A stretch of 45,934 nucleotides of DNA. Source: Gordonia sp. ABSL11-1. Its GTDB lineage: Bacteria; Actinomycetota; Actinomycetes; Mycobacteriales; Mycobacteriaceae. Of this stretch, positions 25,424 through 33,001 are shown one piece after another (the stretch's first letter is position 1; every line of letters begins with the position of its first letter). The DNA is taken from NCBI RefSeq assembly GCF_030315685.1, contig NZ_JASXSI010000031.1, positions 1 to 45,934 on the forward strand, read 5' to 3'. A model generated the notes under the pieces. The model saw only the letters and a list, made by a program, of their open reading frames with translations, was not told where the DNA came from and made no database searches. The position numbers were made by a program, and so were the translations under genes.

Positions 25424-25600
25424 TGTGCATTCAGCGCTGGCAACTGAGCACAACTCCGAGGTCGGCATCGGTGGTGTGGTCTACGTGCTGACCCCTGACA
25501 CCGCCGAGCTGGAGCAGCACATGAAGGAGCACTCATAGCAATGCGAGTGACCATCTACCTCGCCGACGGAGACACCGTCACCGTCGAGTCCATGCCCGAT
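25424..25600 (+). pseudogene. Fragments of two further phage-like genes
   Basis: Two short plus-strand pieces lie between the tail remnant and the integrase remnant. The first ends in GGVVYVLTPDTAELEQHMKEHS with a stop at 25536-25538. The second begins three bases later with a plausible start at 25541 (MRVTIYLADGDTVTVESMPDD) and runs straight into integrase sequence near 25598. Both read like ends of small phage proteins, and neither is complete. Their abrupt joins suggest internal deletions. Confidence 0.5.
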
Positions 25601-26150
25601 GACGTTGTCGCTGGCGGGCACCGGTCTGCGGCGCTCGGAGCTGCTGGCGCTGCAGTGGTCGGACTACGACTCCGAGGAGCGCACCCTGACGGTGCGCCAC
25701 CATCTCGTGCGGGCTGGCCGCACGGGCTCCAGCGCCCTGCTCCTGGAGGGCGGAGGCAAGACGGCGGAGTCGTCGCGGACCATCGCGGTGCCTCGGTTCG
25801 TCGCCGAGGCTCTCGACCGCCGTCGGCAGGAGGCACCCTCGGTGAAGTCGGGAGAGCTTGACCTCGTCTTCGCCACCCGGCTGGGCACCCCGGTGGACCC
25901 GGACGTGTTCAACGGTCGCTGGCGGCGCATCCGCGACGTAATCGGATTCGGCTGGGTCTCGACCCACACCTTCCGGAAGTCGGTGGCCACCCTCATCGAC
26001 GGTGCCGGACTGTCTGCCCGCATCGCTGCCGACCAGCTGGGCCACGCGCGGATCTCGATGACTCAAGACACCTACATGGGGCGCAACACCACCCACGTGG
26101 CGGTCGCCGACATCCTCGATGCCGCCCTCTTGGGCGAAAAAGGTGAATAA
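25599..26150 (+). pseudogene. Tyrosine integrase, C-terminal catalytic part only
   Basis: The catalytic domain of a phage-type tyrosine recombinase. The first catalytic Arg is in GTGLRRSELLALQW, the His-x-x-Arg box is STHTFRKSVATLI, the third-box His is in ADQLGHARISMTQDTY, and that final Tyr is the nucleophile. About 183 residues remain of a family that usually has 350-400; the N-terminal arm-binding and core-binding domains are missing. Upstream DNA belongs to an unrelated fragment, so the loss is a deletion rather than a late start. It lies 66 bp from attR, the normal place for an integrase. Confidence 0.85.
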
Positions 26151-26215
26151 GTGGTGGATCGCGCGTCTCGGGGGCCTTCTGGGCGGTTCGCTTACCCTGT
26201 CTGACCTGGTCTTTA

Positions 26216-26257
26216 AGTGCTCCCGGCAGGATTCGAACCTGCGACACCGGCTTTAGG
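26216..26257. repeat. attR: 42-bp repeat within the intact tRNA-Arg
   Basis: Identical to 23038-23079. It overlaps the 3' part of the tRNA gene, the usual target of tyrosine integrases, and defines the right end of the element. Confidence 0.92.
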
Positions 26258-26290
26258 AGAGCCGTGCTCTATCCCCTGAGCTACGAGAGC
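26218..26290 (-). tRNA. tRNA-Arg, anticodon CCT
   Basis: A 73-nt cloverleaf on the minus strand. The acceptor stem is GCTCTCG with CGGGAGC, which has one T-G pair, and the discriminator base is A. The D arm contains AGCTCAGGGGATAGAGC. The anticodon stem is CGGCT/AGCCG and encloses the loop CTCCTAA, giving anticodon CCT (codon AGG). The T arm is GCAGG-TTCGAAT-CCTGC. The 3' CCA is not encoded. The gene is the attachment site of the degenerate element, which has replaced its 3' half with an identical sequence. Confidence 0.96.
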
Positions 26291-26362
26291 GGAAGCCGGC
26301 CACCACGCGGCATTCGGCTCACCGGCAGTCTACGACACGCCTCGCGCGCTGCCCGCAGAGCG

Positions 26363-26433
26363 CCATCCACATGGGGAACTGTCATCCACGGTGGGGAACC
26401 CCCATGTGAATGGGGGTTCCCCGTGTGGATGGG
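26363..26433. repeat. Palindromic intergenic repeat, family A, copy 1
   Basis: Outer arms CATCCACATGGGGAAC (26364-26379) and GTTCCCCGTGTGGATG (26415-26430) pair with one mismatch. They enclose smaller CCCCAT/ATGGGG repeats. A related element is at 39081-39148. It stands between the tRNA-Arg gene and the dsbA-like gene. The rest of 26291-26556 shows no further structure apart from the ribosome site of the next gene. Confidence 0.8.
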
Positions 26434-26556
26434 GCCGGAGGCGGTCGTGGGTGCACACAGGACCGGCGATCCGTAGGCTGTCCGTCGACAGCTGTCGACG
26501 TCACGGACGTACACAGCGCACAGACAACACCGCACAGACGACGACCCGAGGGAGAC

Positions 26557-27291
26557 ATGGCGAAGAACGGTCGGACACCAATCGTGGATCCGCGCGAGGC
26601 CGAGAAGCGACGGTCGCTGCTGATCAAGATCGGCGCTGCCGTGGTGCTCATCGCACTCGCCGTCGGAATCGGGGTGTGGGTGGTGCAGTCGAACAAGTCG
26701 GCCACGGGCTCCTCCGCCGACGTCACCGTCGCAACCGACAACGCGTACCGGATCACCGCGGCCCCGCAGGGCACCGAGCCGCCGGTGACCGTGAACATCG
26801 TCGAGGACTTCCAGTGCCCCGCGTGCCGCCAGTTCGAGGAACAGTTCAGCGATGTGCTGGGCCAACTGCGGGCCAACCCGAAGGTTGCCGTCGACTATCA
26901 GCCGATCGCATTCCTGGACCGGATGTCGTCCACCGAGTACTCCACCCGATCGGCGAACGCGTCGGCATGCGTCGCGCAGGCGACCGCCGGGGGCGGCAAC
27001 TTCGACACCTGGCTGAAGTTCCACAACCTGCTGTACGCGAACCAGCCGGAAGAGGGCGGCGCCGGGCTGACCGACGGCCAGCTCAACGACTACGCGAACC
27101 AGGCCGGGGCTCCGAATGTCCGGCAGTGCATCGAGGATCGGCAGTACGCCGACTTCGTGCAGGAGACCACGCAGAAGGCCCAGCAGGCCGGTGTGACCGC
27201 GACGCCGACGGTGTCGATCAACGGCAAGCCGGTACAGCTGTCCACGCCGGAAGCGCTGCTGCAGGCGGTCGACCAGGCCGCGCAGAGCTGA
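26557..27291 (+). CDS. DsbA-like membrane-anchored thioredoxin-fold protein
   Basis: A 244-residue protein. Residues 21-43 form a single membrane helix, so the rest lies outside the membrane. The thioredoxin fold carries the redox site Cys87-Pro-Ala-Cys90 (EDFQCPACRQFEEQF), a long helical insertion, and the cis-Pro strand TATPTVSINGK. This is the DsbA family as found in actinobacteria, where such proteins introduce disulfides into exported proteins. ATG 26557 has GAGGGAG upstream. A VKOR gene follows after 31 bp; VKOR re-oxidises DsbA-like proteins in Actinobacteria, so the two form one oxidative-folding unit. Confidence 0.92.
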   Translation: MAKNGRTPIVDPREAEKRRSLLIKIGAAVVLIALAVGIGVWVVQSNKSATGSSADVTVATDNAYRITAAPQGTEPPVTVNIVEDFQCPACRQFEEQFSDVLGQLRANPKVAVDYQPIAFLDRMSSTEYSTRSANASACVAQATAGGGNFDTWLKFHNLLYANQPEEGGAGLTDGQLNDYANQAGAPNVRQCIEDRQYADFVQETTQKAQQAGVTATPTVSINGKPVQLSTPEALLQAVDQAAQS

Positions 27292-27322
27292 TCACCACCC
27301 ACCGCAGGAAGTACCGCTCGAC

Positions 27323-27988
27323 ATGACCGTCAGCCCGAACATCGAACCGCCCGTCGCCGACGACCCCGCCGACGACGACTCCGCTTCCGCGCCCGCCGAG
27401 CGCAGCGGGCCGTGGTTCACGGCCTTGTGCCGGGTCGGGCCGGGCGCATCGATCGCGGTGCTGCTCTCCGGGATCATCGGCCTCGTGGCGTCGGCCACAC
27501 TGACCGTCGAACGGTTCCATCTGCTGACCGATACGAACTACACACCGAGTTGCAGCATCAACCCGATCATCTCGTGCGGGTCGGTGATGGTGAAGCCGCA
27601 GGCGGCGATCTTCGGATTCCCCAACCCGCTGATCGGCATCGCCGCGTTCGCCGTCATCGTCGTGACCGGAGTCCTGTCGGTCGCGCGCATCGAACTCCCC
27701 CGCTGGTACTGGTTTGGCCAGAGTCTCGCCACCGCAGCGGGTTTCGTGATGATCAACTGGCTTGCCTTCCAGAGCGTCTACAACATCCATGCGCTCTGCC
27801 CGTACTGCATGGTGGTCTGGACGGTGACGCCGATCATCCTCGTCATCAGCATCGGGCGTCTCGTCGACGACACCCGGCGCGGTCAGGAGATCCGGCAGTG
27901 GCTGTGGGTACTGTTGCCCGTCTGGTACGCCGTCGTCATCGTCGCGATCGGCGTCGAGTTCTGGGACTACTGGTCCACCCTGATCTGA
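27323..27988 (+). CDS. Vitamin K epoxide reductase (VKOR) family protein
   Basis: A 221-residue integral membrane protein with about five helices after a disordered acidic N-terminus of 30 residues. The first periplasmic loop holds Cys77 and Cys85 (PSCSINPIISCGSV), the shuttle pair. The active site is Cys159-Pro-Tyr-Cys162 (HALCPYCMVVW) at the start of a later helix. These four cysteines define bacterial VKOR, which passes electrons from DsbA-like proteins to menaquinone. It is downstream of the DsbA-like gene in the same operon. No extra thioredoxin domain is fused to it. Confidence 0.94.
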   Translation: MTVSPNIEPPVADDPADDDSASAPAERSGPWFTALCRVGPGASIAVLLSGIIGLVASATLTVERFHLLTDTNYTPSCSINPIISCGSVMVKPQAAIFGFPNPLIGIAAFAVIVVTGVLSVARIELPRWYWFGQSLATAAGFVMINWLAFQSVYNIHALCPYCMVVWTVTPIILVISIGRLVDDTRRGQEIRQWLWVLLPVWYAVVIVAIGVEFWDYWSTLI

Positions 27989-28008
27989 CGTCGGGGCCTG
28001 AAGAGCGG

Positions 28009-28077
28009 CATGAGGGTCACGAGAGAGCAGACACACGTGGATTATCCACTCGACGGAGCACTGGGGTGACCCTCATG
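28009..28077. repeat. Palindromic intergenic repeat, family B, copy 1
   Basis: A 69-bp element. Its ends CATGAGGGTCAC and GTGACCCTCATG are perfect inverted repeats of 12 bp. A near-palindrome GTGGATTATCCAC (28037-28049) sits in the middle. A second 69-bp copy with the same layout is at 44812-44880. This copy follows the VKOR stop by about 20 bp. The remainder of the gap to 28247 has no recognisable gene. Confidence 0.85.
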
Positions 28078-28247
28078 CGGAGCGTGGGTAACACACCACC
28101 CTCTCCATCCAGTGAGCATCATCACGGCGTGTCCGCCGCTGAGCTGGAACGACGTCTCCACGAATCGGGGGCGGTCAGGTTCTTGCCAGGAACGGTCCCT
28201 AGACTGCCGGGCGCGAGATAAGAGCGAACCGATCACCCGGGGGTGTT

Positions 28248-29552
28248 GTGCAGTCTGTCGCCGAGTCCGAACGCGGAACCGAGGATGCCGCGCAGTCGGT
28301 CGACGAAGCCGCGGCGGTGGCCGCCGCACCGTCGGCTGCCGAGAAGGCCGCTTCGAAGAGCAGGGCGCACACCGCCGACTTCCTGCGGGTCCTGCTGTTC
28401 ACCGGGGTCGTCATCGCTCATGCGGTCAACTCGATCAACACGTCGCCGGACGTGATTCGGTCGGCCAACCTCGTCGGCACCCTCCTGCACCTGACCCGCT
28501 ACGGCTTCGTCGCGGTCACCCTCTTCGTGCTCGTGCTCAGCACCCGCGGCCGGTCGATGTCGCCATTGGCGTTCTGGCGACGGCGCTTCGGTCTCGTCGT
28601 CGCGCCCTACCTCGTGTGGACGATCACCTACGCGATCACCGACCACGTCGTCATCGACGGCAACCCCTTCCCCTCCCCGGGGTCCTTCCTCGGCGTCCTC
28701 GGCCATGACATCGTGACCGGCGAGGGCAAGTATCAGCTCTACTTCCTGCTGATCTCGATGCAGATCTACCTGTTCTTCCCCGCGATCTCGTGGCTCCTGG
28801 ACCGCACGACGCAGCGACCGTGGCACGTCCTCGGTGGTGCCGCCGCAATCCAGATGGCGATGTTCGTGCTCTATCAGTACGTCCCGCGACCGTCGGGCCA
28901 TGCATGGGACGTCGCGTTCGACAACCTGTGGAAGACGCTGCCGATGTACGCCCTCTTCGTGACGATCGGTGCGCTGGCAGCCGTTCACCACGAGGCCGTC
29001 GAGCGGCAACTGCGCGCGCATGCGATGTCCATCGTCGCGGCGTGCCTGGTCGGTACCGCGTTCAGCGTCGGCGCCTACGTCGTCGCGACGTCACCCGGGA
29101 ACGTCCCGTTGCAGTCGAACACGCCATGGAACCCGCTGCTCCTCCCGTGGTTGATCAGCGGGCTGATCATGCTGTGGATGCTGGCCATGCTGTGGAACGA
29201 TCGTCGTTCGGCGAACAAACGCGCGGCCGCCGGGGCCGTGCAGTACGCGACGTTCCGGGCGTTCGGTGTGTTCGCCGTCCACCCGCTGGCGCTCGACGTC
29301 CTGGCCCGGGTGGGCTTCTTCGACGACCTGAATGACTGGTTCCCGCACTCGGCGGCGGTCCGCACCACCGTGTTGGTCGCGGTGACCCTGGCGGCATCGC
29401 TCGTCATGGTCGACATCGCGTTGCGCACCCCGATGAGTCGTTGGCTGGTCGCCCGTTCGCGGGTCCCGATCCGGCGGAAGCGAAACGACACCCCGGCCAC
29501 CCCGGAACCGGCCGCGGCCTCGGCACAGGTCGCCTCGTCAGGCCAGCTCTGA
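28248..29552 (+). CDS. Acyltransferase family 3 membrane protein
   Basis: A 434-residue polytopic protein. After an Ala/Glu-rich N-terminal tail of about 42 residues come roughly ten membrane helices. Helix 1 contains RVLLFTGVVIAHAVNSI with a central His, as in the acyltransferase-3 family, followed by FWRRRFGLVVAPYLVWT after helix 2, and a YFLLISMQIYLFFPAISWLL pair. Members O-acylate sugars or lipids of the envelope; here the substrate cannot be told. The start is GTG 28248, preceded by a G-rich ribosome site. The 3' end overlaps the convergent SRPBCC gene by 15 bp. Confidence 0.87.
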   Translation: MQSVAESERGTEDAAQSVDEAAAVAAAPSAAEKAASKSRAHTADFLRVLLFTGVVIAHAVNSINTSPDVIRSANLVGTLLHLTRYGFVAVTLFVLVLSTRGRSMSPLAFWRRRFGLVVAPYLVWTITYAITDHVVIDGNPFPSPGSFLGVLGHDIVTGEGKYQLYFLLISMQIYLFFPAISWLLDRTTQRPWHVLGGAAAIQMAMFVLYQYVPRPSGHAWDVAFDNLWKTLPMYALFVTIGALAAVHHEAVERQLRAHAMSIVAACLVGTAFSVGAYVVATSPGNVPLQSNTPWNPLLLPWLISGLIMLWMLAMLWNDRRSANKRAAAGAVQYATFRAFGVFAVHPLALDVLARVGFFDDLNDWFPHSAAVRTTVLVAVTLAASLVMVDIALRTPMSRWLVARSRVPIRRKRNDTPATPEPAAASAQVASSGQL

Positions 29553-29978
29553 GACCTGCTTCGACAGATTCGCCTCGGTCTGCCGGATGGCCTGACCGAG
29601 CAGCGGCTCGATCACCGCGCCGAGTGCACGGCCTGCGATCCCACCCGGCAGGGTGTATTCGAACTCGACCGCGACAGCGGTTCCGTCACCGTCGTCGGCG
29701 AACCGCCAGGTGGTGTTCGCCGAGAAGCCTTTGACCGACTCGAGTCGGATGAACTCGTTCTCCACCCATTCCACGGTCTCCACGGTCGACTTGAGGGTCT
29801 TGGGCCCGAGGTCCATCGCCACGTCGAACGTCGACCCGATGCCCGCTGTCTTCTCCGCCGTCGGCGCGAACCGCGTCACACCGAACATGAACTTCGGCAC
29901 GTTCTGATAGTCGTTGACGTACGCGAACACCTGGTCGCGTGGAACGTCGACGGTCGACCGCTGATTGATCGTCCCCAT
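29538..29978 (-). CDS. SRPBCC family protein
   Basis: A 146-residue soluble protein with a clear SRPBCC/START pattern: QRSTVDVPRDQVFAYVNDYQNVPKFM (strand, then two helices), the beta-sheet regions ENEFIRLESV and GTAVAVEFEYTLPGG, and the long C-terminal helix GRALGAVIEPLLGQAIRQTEANLSKQVSEL. It is close to coenzyme Q-binding/polyketide cyclase-like lipid carriers. ATG 29978 has an excellent GGAGG 8 bp upstream, so the longer frame to 30011 is rejected. The ligand is unknown. It is convergent with the acyltransferase, whose last codons lie antisense to its own. Confidence 0.9.
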   Translation of the reverse strand: MGTINQRSTVDVPRDQVFAYVNDYQNVPKFMFGVTRFAPTAEKTAGIGSTFDVAMDLGPKTLKSTVETVEWVENEFIRLESVKGFSANTTWRFADDGDGTAVAVEFEYTLPGGIAGRALGAVIEPLLGQAIRQTEANLSKQVSELA

Positions 29979-30120
29979 GTGGTCCTCCCGTCCGTATCGT
30001 CCCGGGCGCACGCCGGCCGGGACACCTGACCGAGACCCTATCGGCTGACCGTCTCAACCACCGGGATACCGCGCGGCAATCGATTTGACCCCGCGCCCGT
30101 ATTCCGACGATCCTCGGAAT

Positions 30121-31596
30121 ATGGCCGAACGAGCAACCCCGACACCGGGCACGTGGGGCGACCTGTTCGCCCGCGATCACCGCGCAGCCGTCTCGGTGTT
30201 CGCGGGAGGCATCGCGGTGTACGCCGTGAGCACCTATCTGACAGCCGCGTCGCTGCCCAGCGCCGTCGCCGACATCGGCGGCCAGCGCCTCTACGCCTGG
30301 GTGATGACCGTCTTCCTCATCACGTCGGTCTTCGCCTCGATGCTCGTGACCCGATCGCTGGGACGCTTTGGTGCGCGCGGCGCCTACCTGATCGCCTTCG
30401 GCCTGTTCGGCGTCGGTTCGCTCGTGTGCGCCCTCACCCCGACGATGTCGATCATGCTCGCCGGCCGCGCGGTGCAGGGTCTGGGCGGAGGTCTGCTCAC
30501 CGGCCTGGCGTTCGCGGTCATCCGCGTCGCGCTGCCGGAACGCCTCTGGGTCCGGGCCGTCGGCCTCACCTCCGCGATGTGGGGCATCGGCAACCTGATC
30601 GGCCCGATTCTCGGCGGGCTCTTCGCCCAGATCGGCTTATGGCGCGGTGCCTTCTGGCTGCTGGTCGTGGTGACCGCGATCATCGTCATCCCGGCCACAC
30701 GCGCGCTGCCGTCCCGACGATCCGCAACCGCCGACGTCAGTCCCCTGCCCGTGCTGTCGCTGCTGCTCGTCGCCGCGGCGACGGTCGCGGTCTCGGTCGC
30801 CGCGGTGCTCGCCGGAACGGGAACGGTCGTCGTGCTGGTCTGCGTCGCGGCACTCACGATGGTCGGTTTCGTCCTCGTCGACCGGCGACGTGAGGCCGGC
30901 CTGCTGCCTCGACTCGCCTACACGAGGTCCAACCCGCTCAAGTGGCTGTATGCGTCGCTGGCCCTGCTGGCCCTCGGATCCACCACCGAGGCATTCGTCC
31001 CGCTGTTCGGGCAGGAGATCGCCGGCATGGGACCGCTGGTCGCCGGCATGCTCGGCGCGGCACTGTCATGGGGATGGTCGAGCGCTCAGATCGCCAGCAC
31101 CACATGGGCCGACGGACCTACCACGTCGCGTCGGGTGCGCATCCTCGGGCCCGGCCTGCTCACCGGCGGTCTGGCCGTCTACGGCATCCTGCAGATCTCC
31201 TCGGGTCCGATCGCCGTCGCCGGGTGGTTCGTGGCGCTCTTCGTCGCCGGCACAGGAATCGGTATGGCGTTCCCGCACATCGCGACGGCCGCGATGACGA
31301 TCACCACCGACGACGCCGAGGCCGCACGAGCGTCGGCGGGCGTGAACACCGTCCAGATGGTCGCCAACACCTTCGGCTCGGCGATCGCCGGACTGCTGGT
31401 GTCCGTGGGCGCGATCGTCGGCGCCGACGATGACCCCGAGGTGGTGTCGGCCCGCTTCCTCGCGTTCGGCTTCGCCGCGCTCGCCGCCGTCGGGATGGCG
31501 ACCGCACTCGCGTCGCTGCGACGCCCGAACCGGCCGACAGCTCCCGCCGACGACCCGCCGCTGTTCACGACGTCGACCCGAGGCCGTCATGTCTGA
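30121..31596 (+). CDS. MFS transporter
   Basis: A 491-residue major facilitator protein with about 12-14 helices. The cytoplasmic loop between helices 2 and 3 has RSLGRFGARGAYLIAFG. Motif C-like GLTSAMWGIGNLIGPILGG in helix 5 is the antiporter signature of drug-efflux members (DHA2-like). ATG 30121 fits the start of the soluble tail; an upstream frame to 30085 has no support. Its stop overlaps the start of the next gene, an ArsR-rhodanese regulator, by 8 bp, so the two are translationally coupled. The substrate may be a sulfur or metal compound, going by this partner, but this is inference. Confidence 0.88.
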   Translation: MAERATPTPGTWGDLFARDHRAAVSVFAGGIAVYAVSTYLTAASLPSAVADIGGQRLYAWVMTVFLITSVFASMLVTRSLGRFGARGAYLIAFGLFGVGSLVCALTPTMSIMLAGRAVQGLGGGLLTGLAFAVIRVALPERLWVRAVGLTSAMWGIGNLIGPILGGLFAQIGLWRGAFWLLVVVTAIIVIPATRALPSRRSATADVSPLPVLSLLLVAAATVAVSVAAVLAGTGTVVVLVCVAALTMVGFVLVDRRREAGLLPRLAYTRSNPLKWLYASLALLALGSTTEAFVPLFGQEIAGMGPLVAGMLGAALSWGWSSAQIASTTWADGPTTSRRVRILGPGLLTGGLAVYGILQISSGPIAVAGWFVALFVAGTGIGMAFPHIATAAMTITTDDAEAARASAGVNTVQMVANTFGSAIAGLLVSVGAIVGADDDPEVVSARFLAFGFAALAAVGMATALASLRRPNRPTAPADDPPLFTTSTRGRHV

Positions 31597-32266
31597 CCAC
31601 GTCAGCGATGACGGATTCCCGGAACTCCGCATCTACACCGAACTCGGCCGTGTCGGCAAGGCGCTGGCAAGTCCCGTCCGACTGCGGCTCCTCGACATCC
31701 TCGAAGAGGGAGAGCGGACCGTCGAGGATCTCGCCGCCACAGCGGGTTTCGGCCTCAAGAACACCTCGTCACAGTTGCAGATCCTACGCGCGGCCCAGCT
31801 GGTCGCCAATCGACGCGACGGCGTCCGCATCCACTACCGCATCGCGTCGTCCCAGGTGTCCGCACTCCTCGGGACGTTCGCACGGTTCGCCGCCGACAAC
31901 GTCAGTGCGGTCCGCGCCGAGATCGACGCCTATTTCGTCGATCACCGCGATCTGATCCCGGTCACTGCAACAGATCTGGCCACGATGCTCGACGACGATT
32001 CCGTGCTGATCGTCGACGTCCGCGACCGCGAGGAGTTCGAGCGGGGGCACATCCCGGGCGCCATCTCCGTACCGCAGGACCAGATCCGCGAGTTGCTCGA
32101 CGCACAGCCCGCCGACGCGAGGATCATCGCCTACTGCCAGGGGCCGTACTGTCTCGCGTCGCCGAACGCGGCACGCACCCTCGTGGAGGCCGACCGCGAC
32201 GCCACGGTCGTCGAGGGTGGCCTCACCGCCTGGATACGGTCGGGCGGCGCCCTGAGCACCTCGTGA
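31589..32266 (+). CDS. ArsR-family regulator fused to rhodanese domain
   Basis: A 225-residue two-domain protein. Residues 15-95 are an ArsR-type winged helix (SPVRLRLLDILEEGERTVEDLA, LKNTSSQLQILRAAQLV, DGVRIHYRI). Residues 125-222 are a rhodanese domain: DDDSVLIVDVRDREEFERGHIPGA, then the active loop with Cys183 in AYCQGPYCLAS, and VVEGGLTAWIRSGG. The ArsR part has no Cys, so it cannot bind metal as classic ArsR/SmtB sensors do. The rhodanese Cys183/Cys188 pair is the likely sensor, by persulfide or disulfide formation. It overlaps the MFS gene by 8 bp and probably controls it. Confidence 0.92.
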   Translation: MSDHVSDDGFPELRIYTELGRVGKALASPVRLRLLDILEEGERTVEDLAATAGFGLKNTSSQLQILRAAQLVANRRDGVRIHYRIASSQVSALLGTFARFAADNVSAVRAEIDAYFVDHRDLIPVTATDLATMLDDDSVLIVDVRDREEFERGHIPGAISVPQDQIRELLDAQPADARIIAYCQGPYCLASPNAARTLVEADRDATVVEGGLTAWIRSGGALSTS

Positions 32267-32297
32267 CCAGACTCGACGGATTCGATCGACGAGGGAA

Positions 32298-32963
32298 TCA
32301 GACTCCGAAACCCTTACCCGAGAACGACTCTCGCGTGACGAACTCCTCGACCGGCTGTCGGCGGAGTCGTGTCAGCTGCTTCACCGGCCTGCCGAGCGGC
32401 ACCACCGCGGCGAGCGCGAAGGTGTCCGGGATGCCGAGCAGTTCCCGGACCTGATCCTCCTCCAGGACCGCCATCGTCGTGATGGTCCCACCGAACCCTT
32501 CCTGACGCGCGCCCAGCAGGATGTTCCAGATCAACGGGTACACCGATCCGCCGCTGACGACGCCGACGCGGTCGAGGTCCTGGTCGACGGCGGCCACCCG
32601 GGTGAGATCGACCGCGACGGCCAGCACGACCGGGGCGGTACGGATGGGTTCGACGAAACTGGCCGGGACAGCGGTGTTCTCGATGACGTCGGCGGAGACG
32701 GAGGTGGGATGGACCGGGTTCCACGGATTCTCACCCGCTGCCTTCTGCGCGACATACCGGCGGACCGTCGGCTCCCCGAACTCGCTCAGCCGATGCTTGG
32801 TGGCCGGATCGCGGATCACGACGATGTGCGCTCCCTGGCGGTTCCCGCCGCTCGGCGCGAACCGGGCGTTGTCGAGGATGCGCGCGAGCACCTCGTCGGG
32901 CAGAGGATCGTCGGTGAACTCGCGTGCGGCGAAGGTGGTCCGCATGACGTCGTACAACTCCAT
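32298..32963 (-). CDS. Nitroreductase family protein
   Basis: A 221-residue FMN-dependent nitroreductase-fold protein. The N-terminal MRTTFAAREFTDDPLP is the FMN-phosphate-binding start, NARFAPSGGNRQ follows as the second flavin contact, and the C-terminal half has GSVYPLIWNILLGARQEGFGG and GIPDTFALAAVVPLGRP. Such enzymes reduce nitro compounds, quinones or enones with NAD(P)H. ATG 32963 starts at MELYDV, as in homologues; the frame to 33005 overlaps the MarR gene. It is 38 bp downstream of the MarR gene on the same strand, so it is probably under its control. Confidence 0.92.
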   Translation of the reverse strand: MELYDVMRTTFAAREFTDDPLPDEVLARILDNARFAPSGGNRQGAHIVVIRDPATKHRLSEFGEPTVRRYVAQKAAGENPWNPVHPTSVSADVIENTAVPASFVEPIRTAPVVLAVAVDLTRVAAVDQDLDRVGVVSGGSVYPLIWNILLGARQEGFGGTITTMAVLEEDQVRELLGIPDTFALAAVVPLGRPVKQLTRLRRQPVEEFVTRESFSGKGFGV

Positions 32964-33001
32964 GTCCCCACTATGCCCCGCCGGTCGGGCAACGCTGCGC
33001 G

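Larger units (their letters stand above)
23038..26257. mobile_element. Degenerate integrative/prophage element in tRNA-Arg
   Basis: Two identical 42-bp direct repeats bound a 3.2-kb segment whose right copy belongs to an intact tRNA-Arg gene. A tyrosine integrase remnant lies next to the tRNA end, as usual for such elements. Inside are an intact HTH/PIN gene pair, a frameshifted phage tail gene, two short fragments of other phage genes and the integrase C-terminus. The HTH/PIN genes use A/T-ending codons far more often than the chromosomal neighbours. With its integrase truncated, the element should no longer excise unaided. Confidence 0.85.

Noticed and set aside
24851..25468. Intact 205-residue phage protein
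   Set aside because: The C-terminus is out of frame after a one-base insertion, and the N-terminus begins without a start region, so it is listed as a pseudogene.
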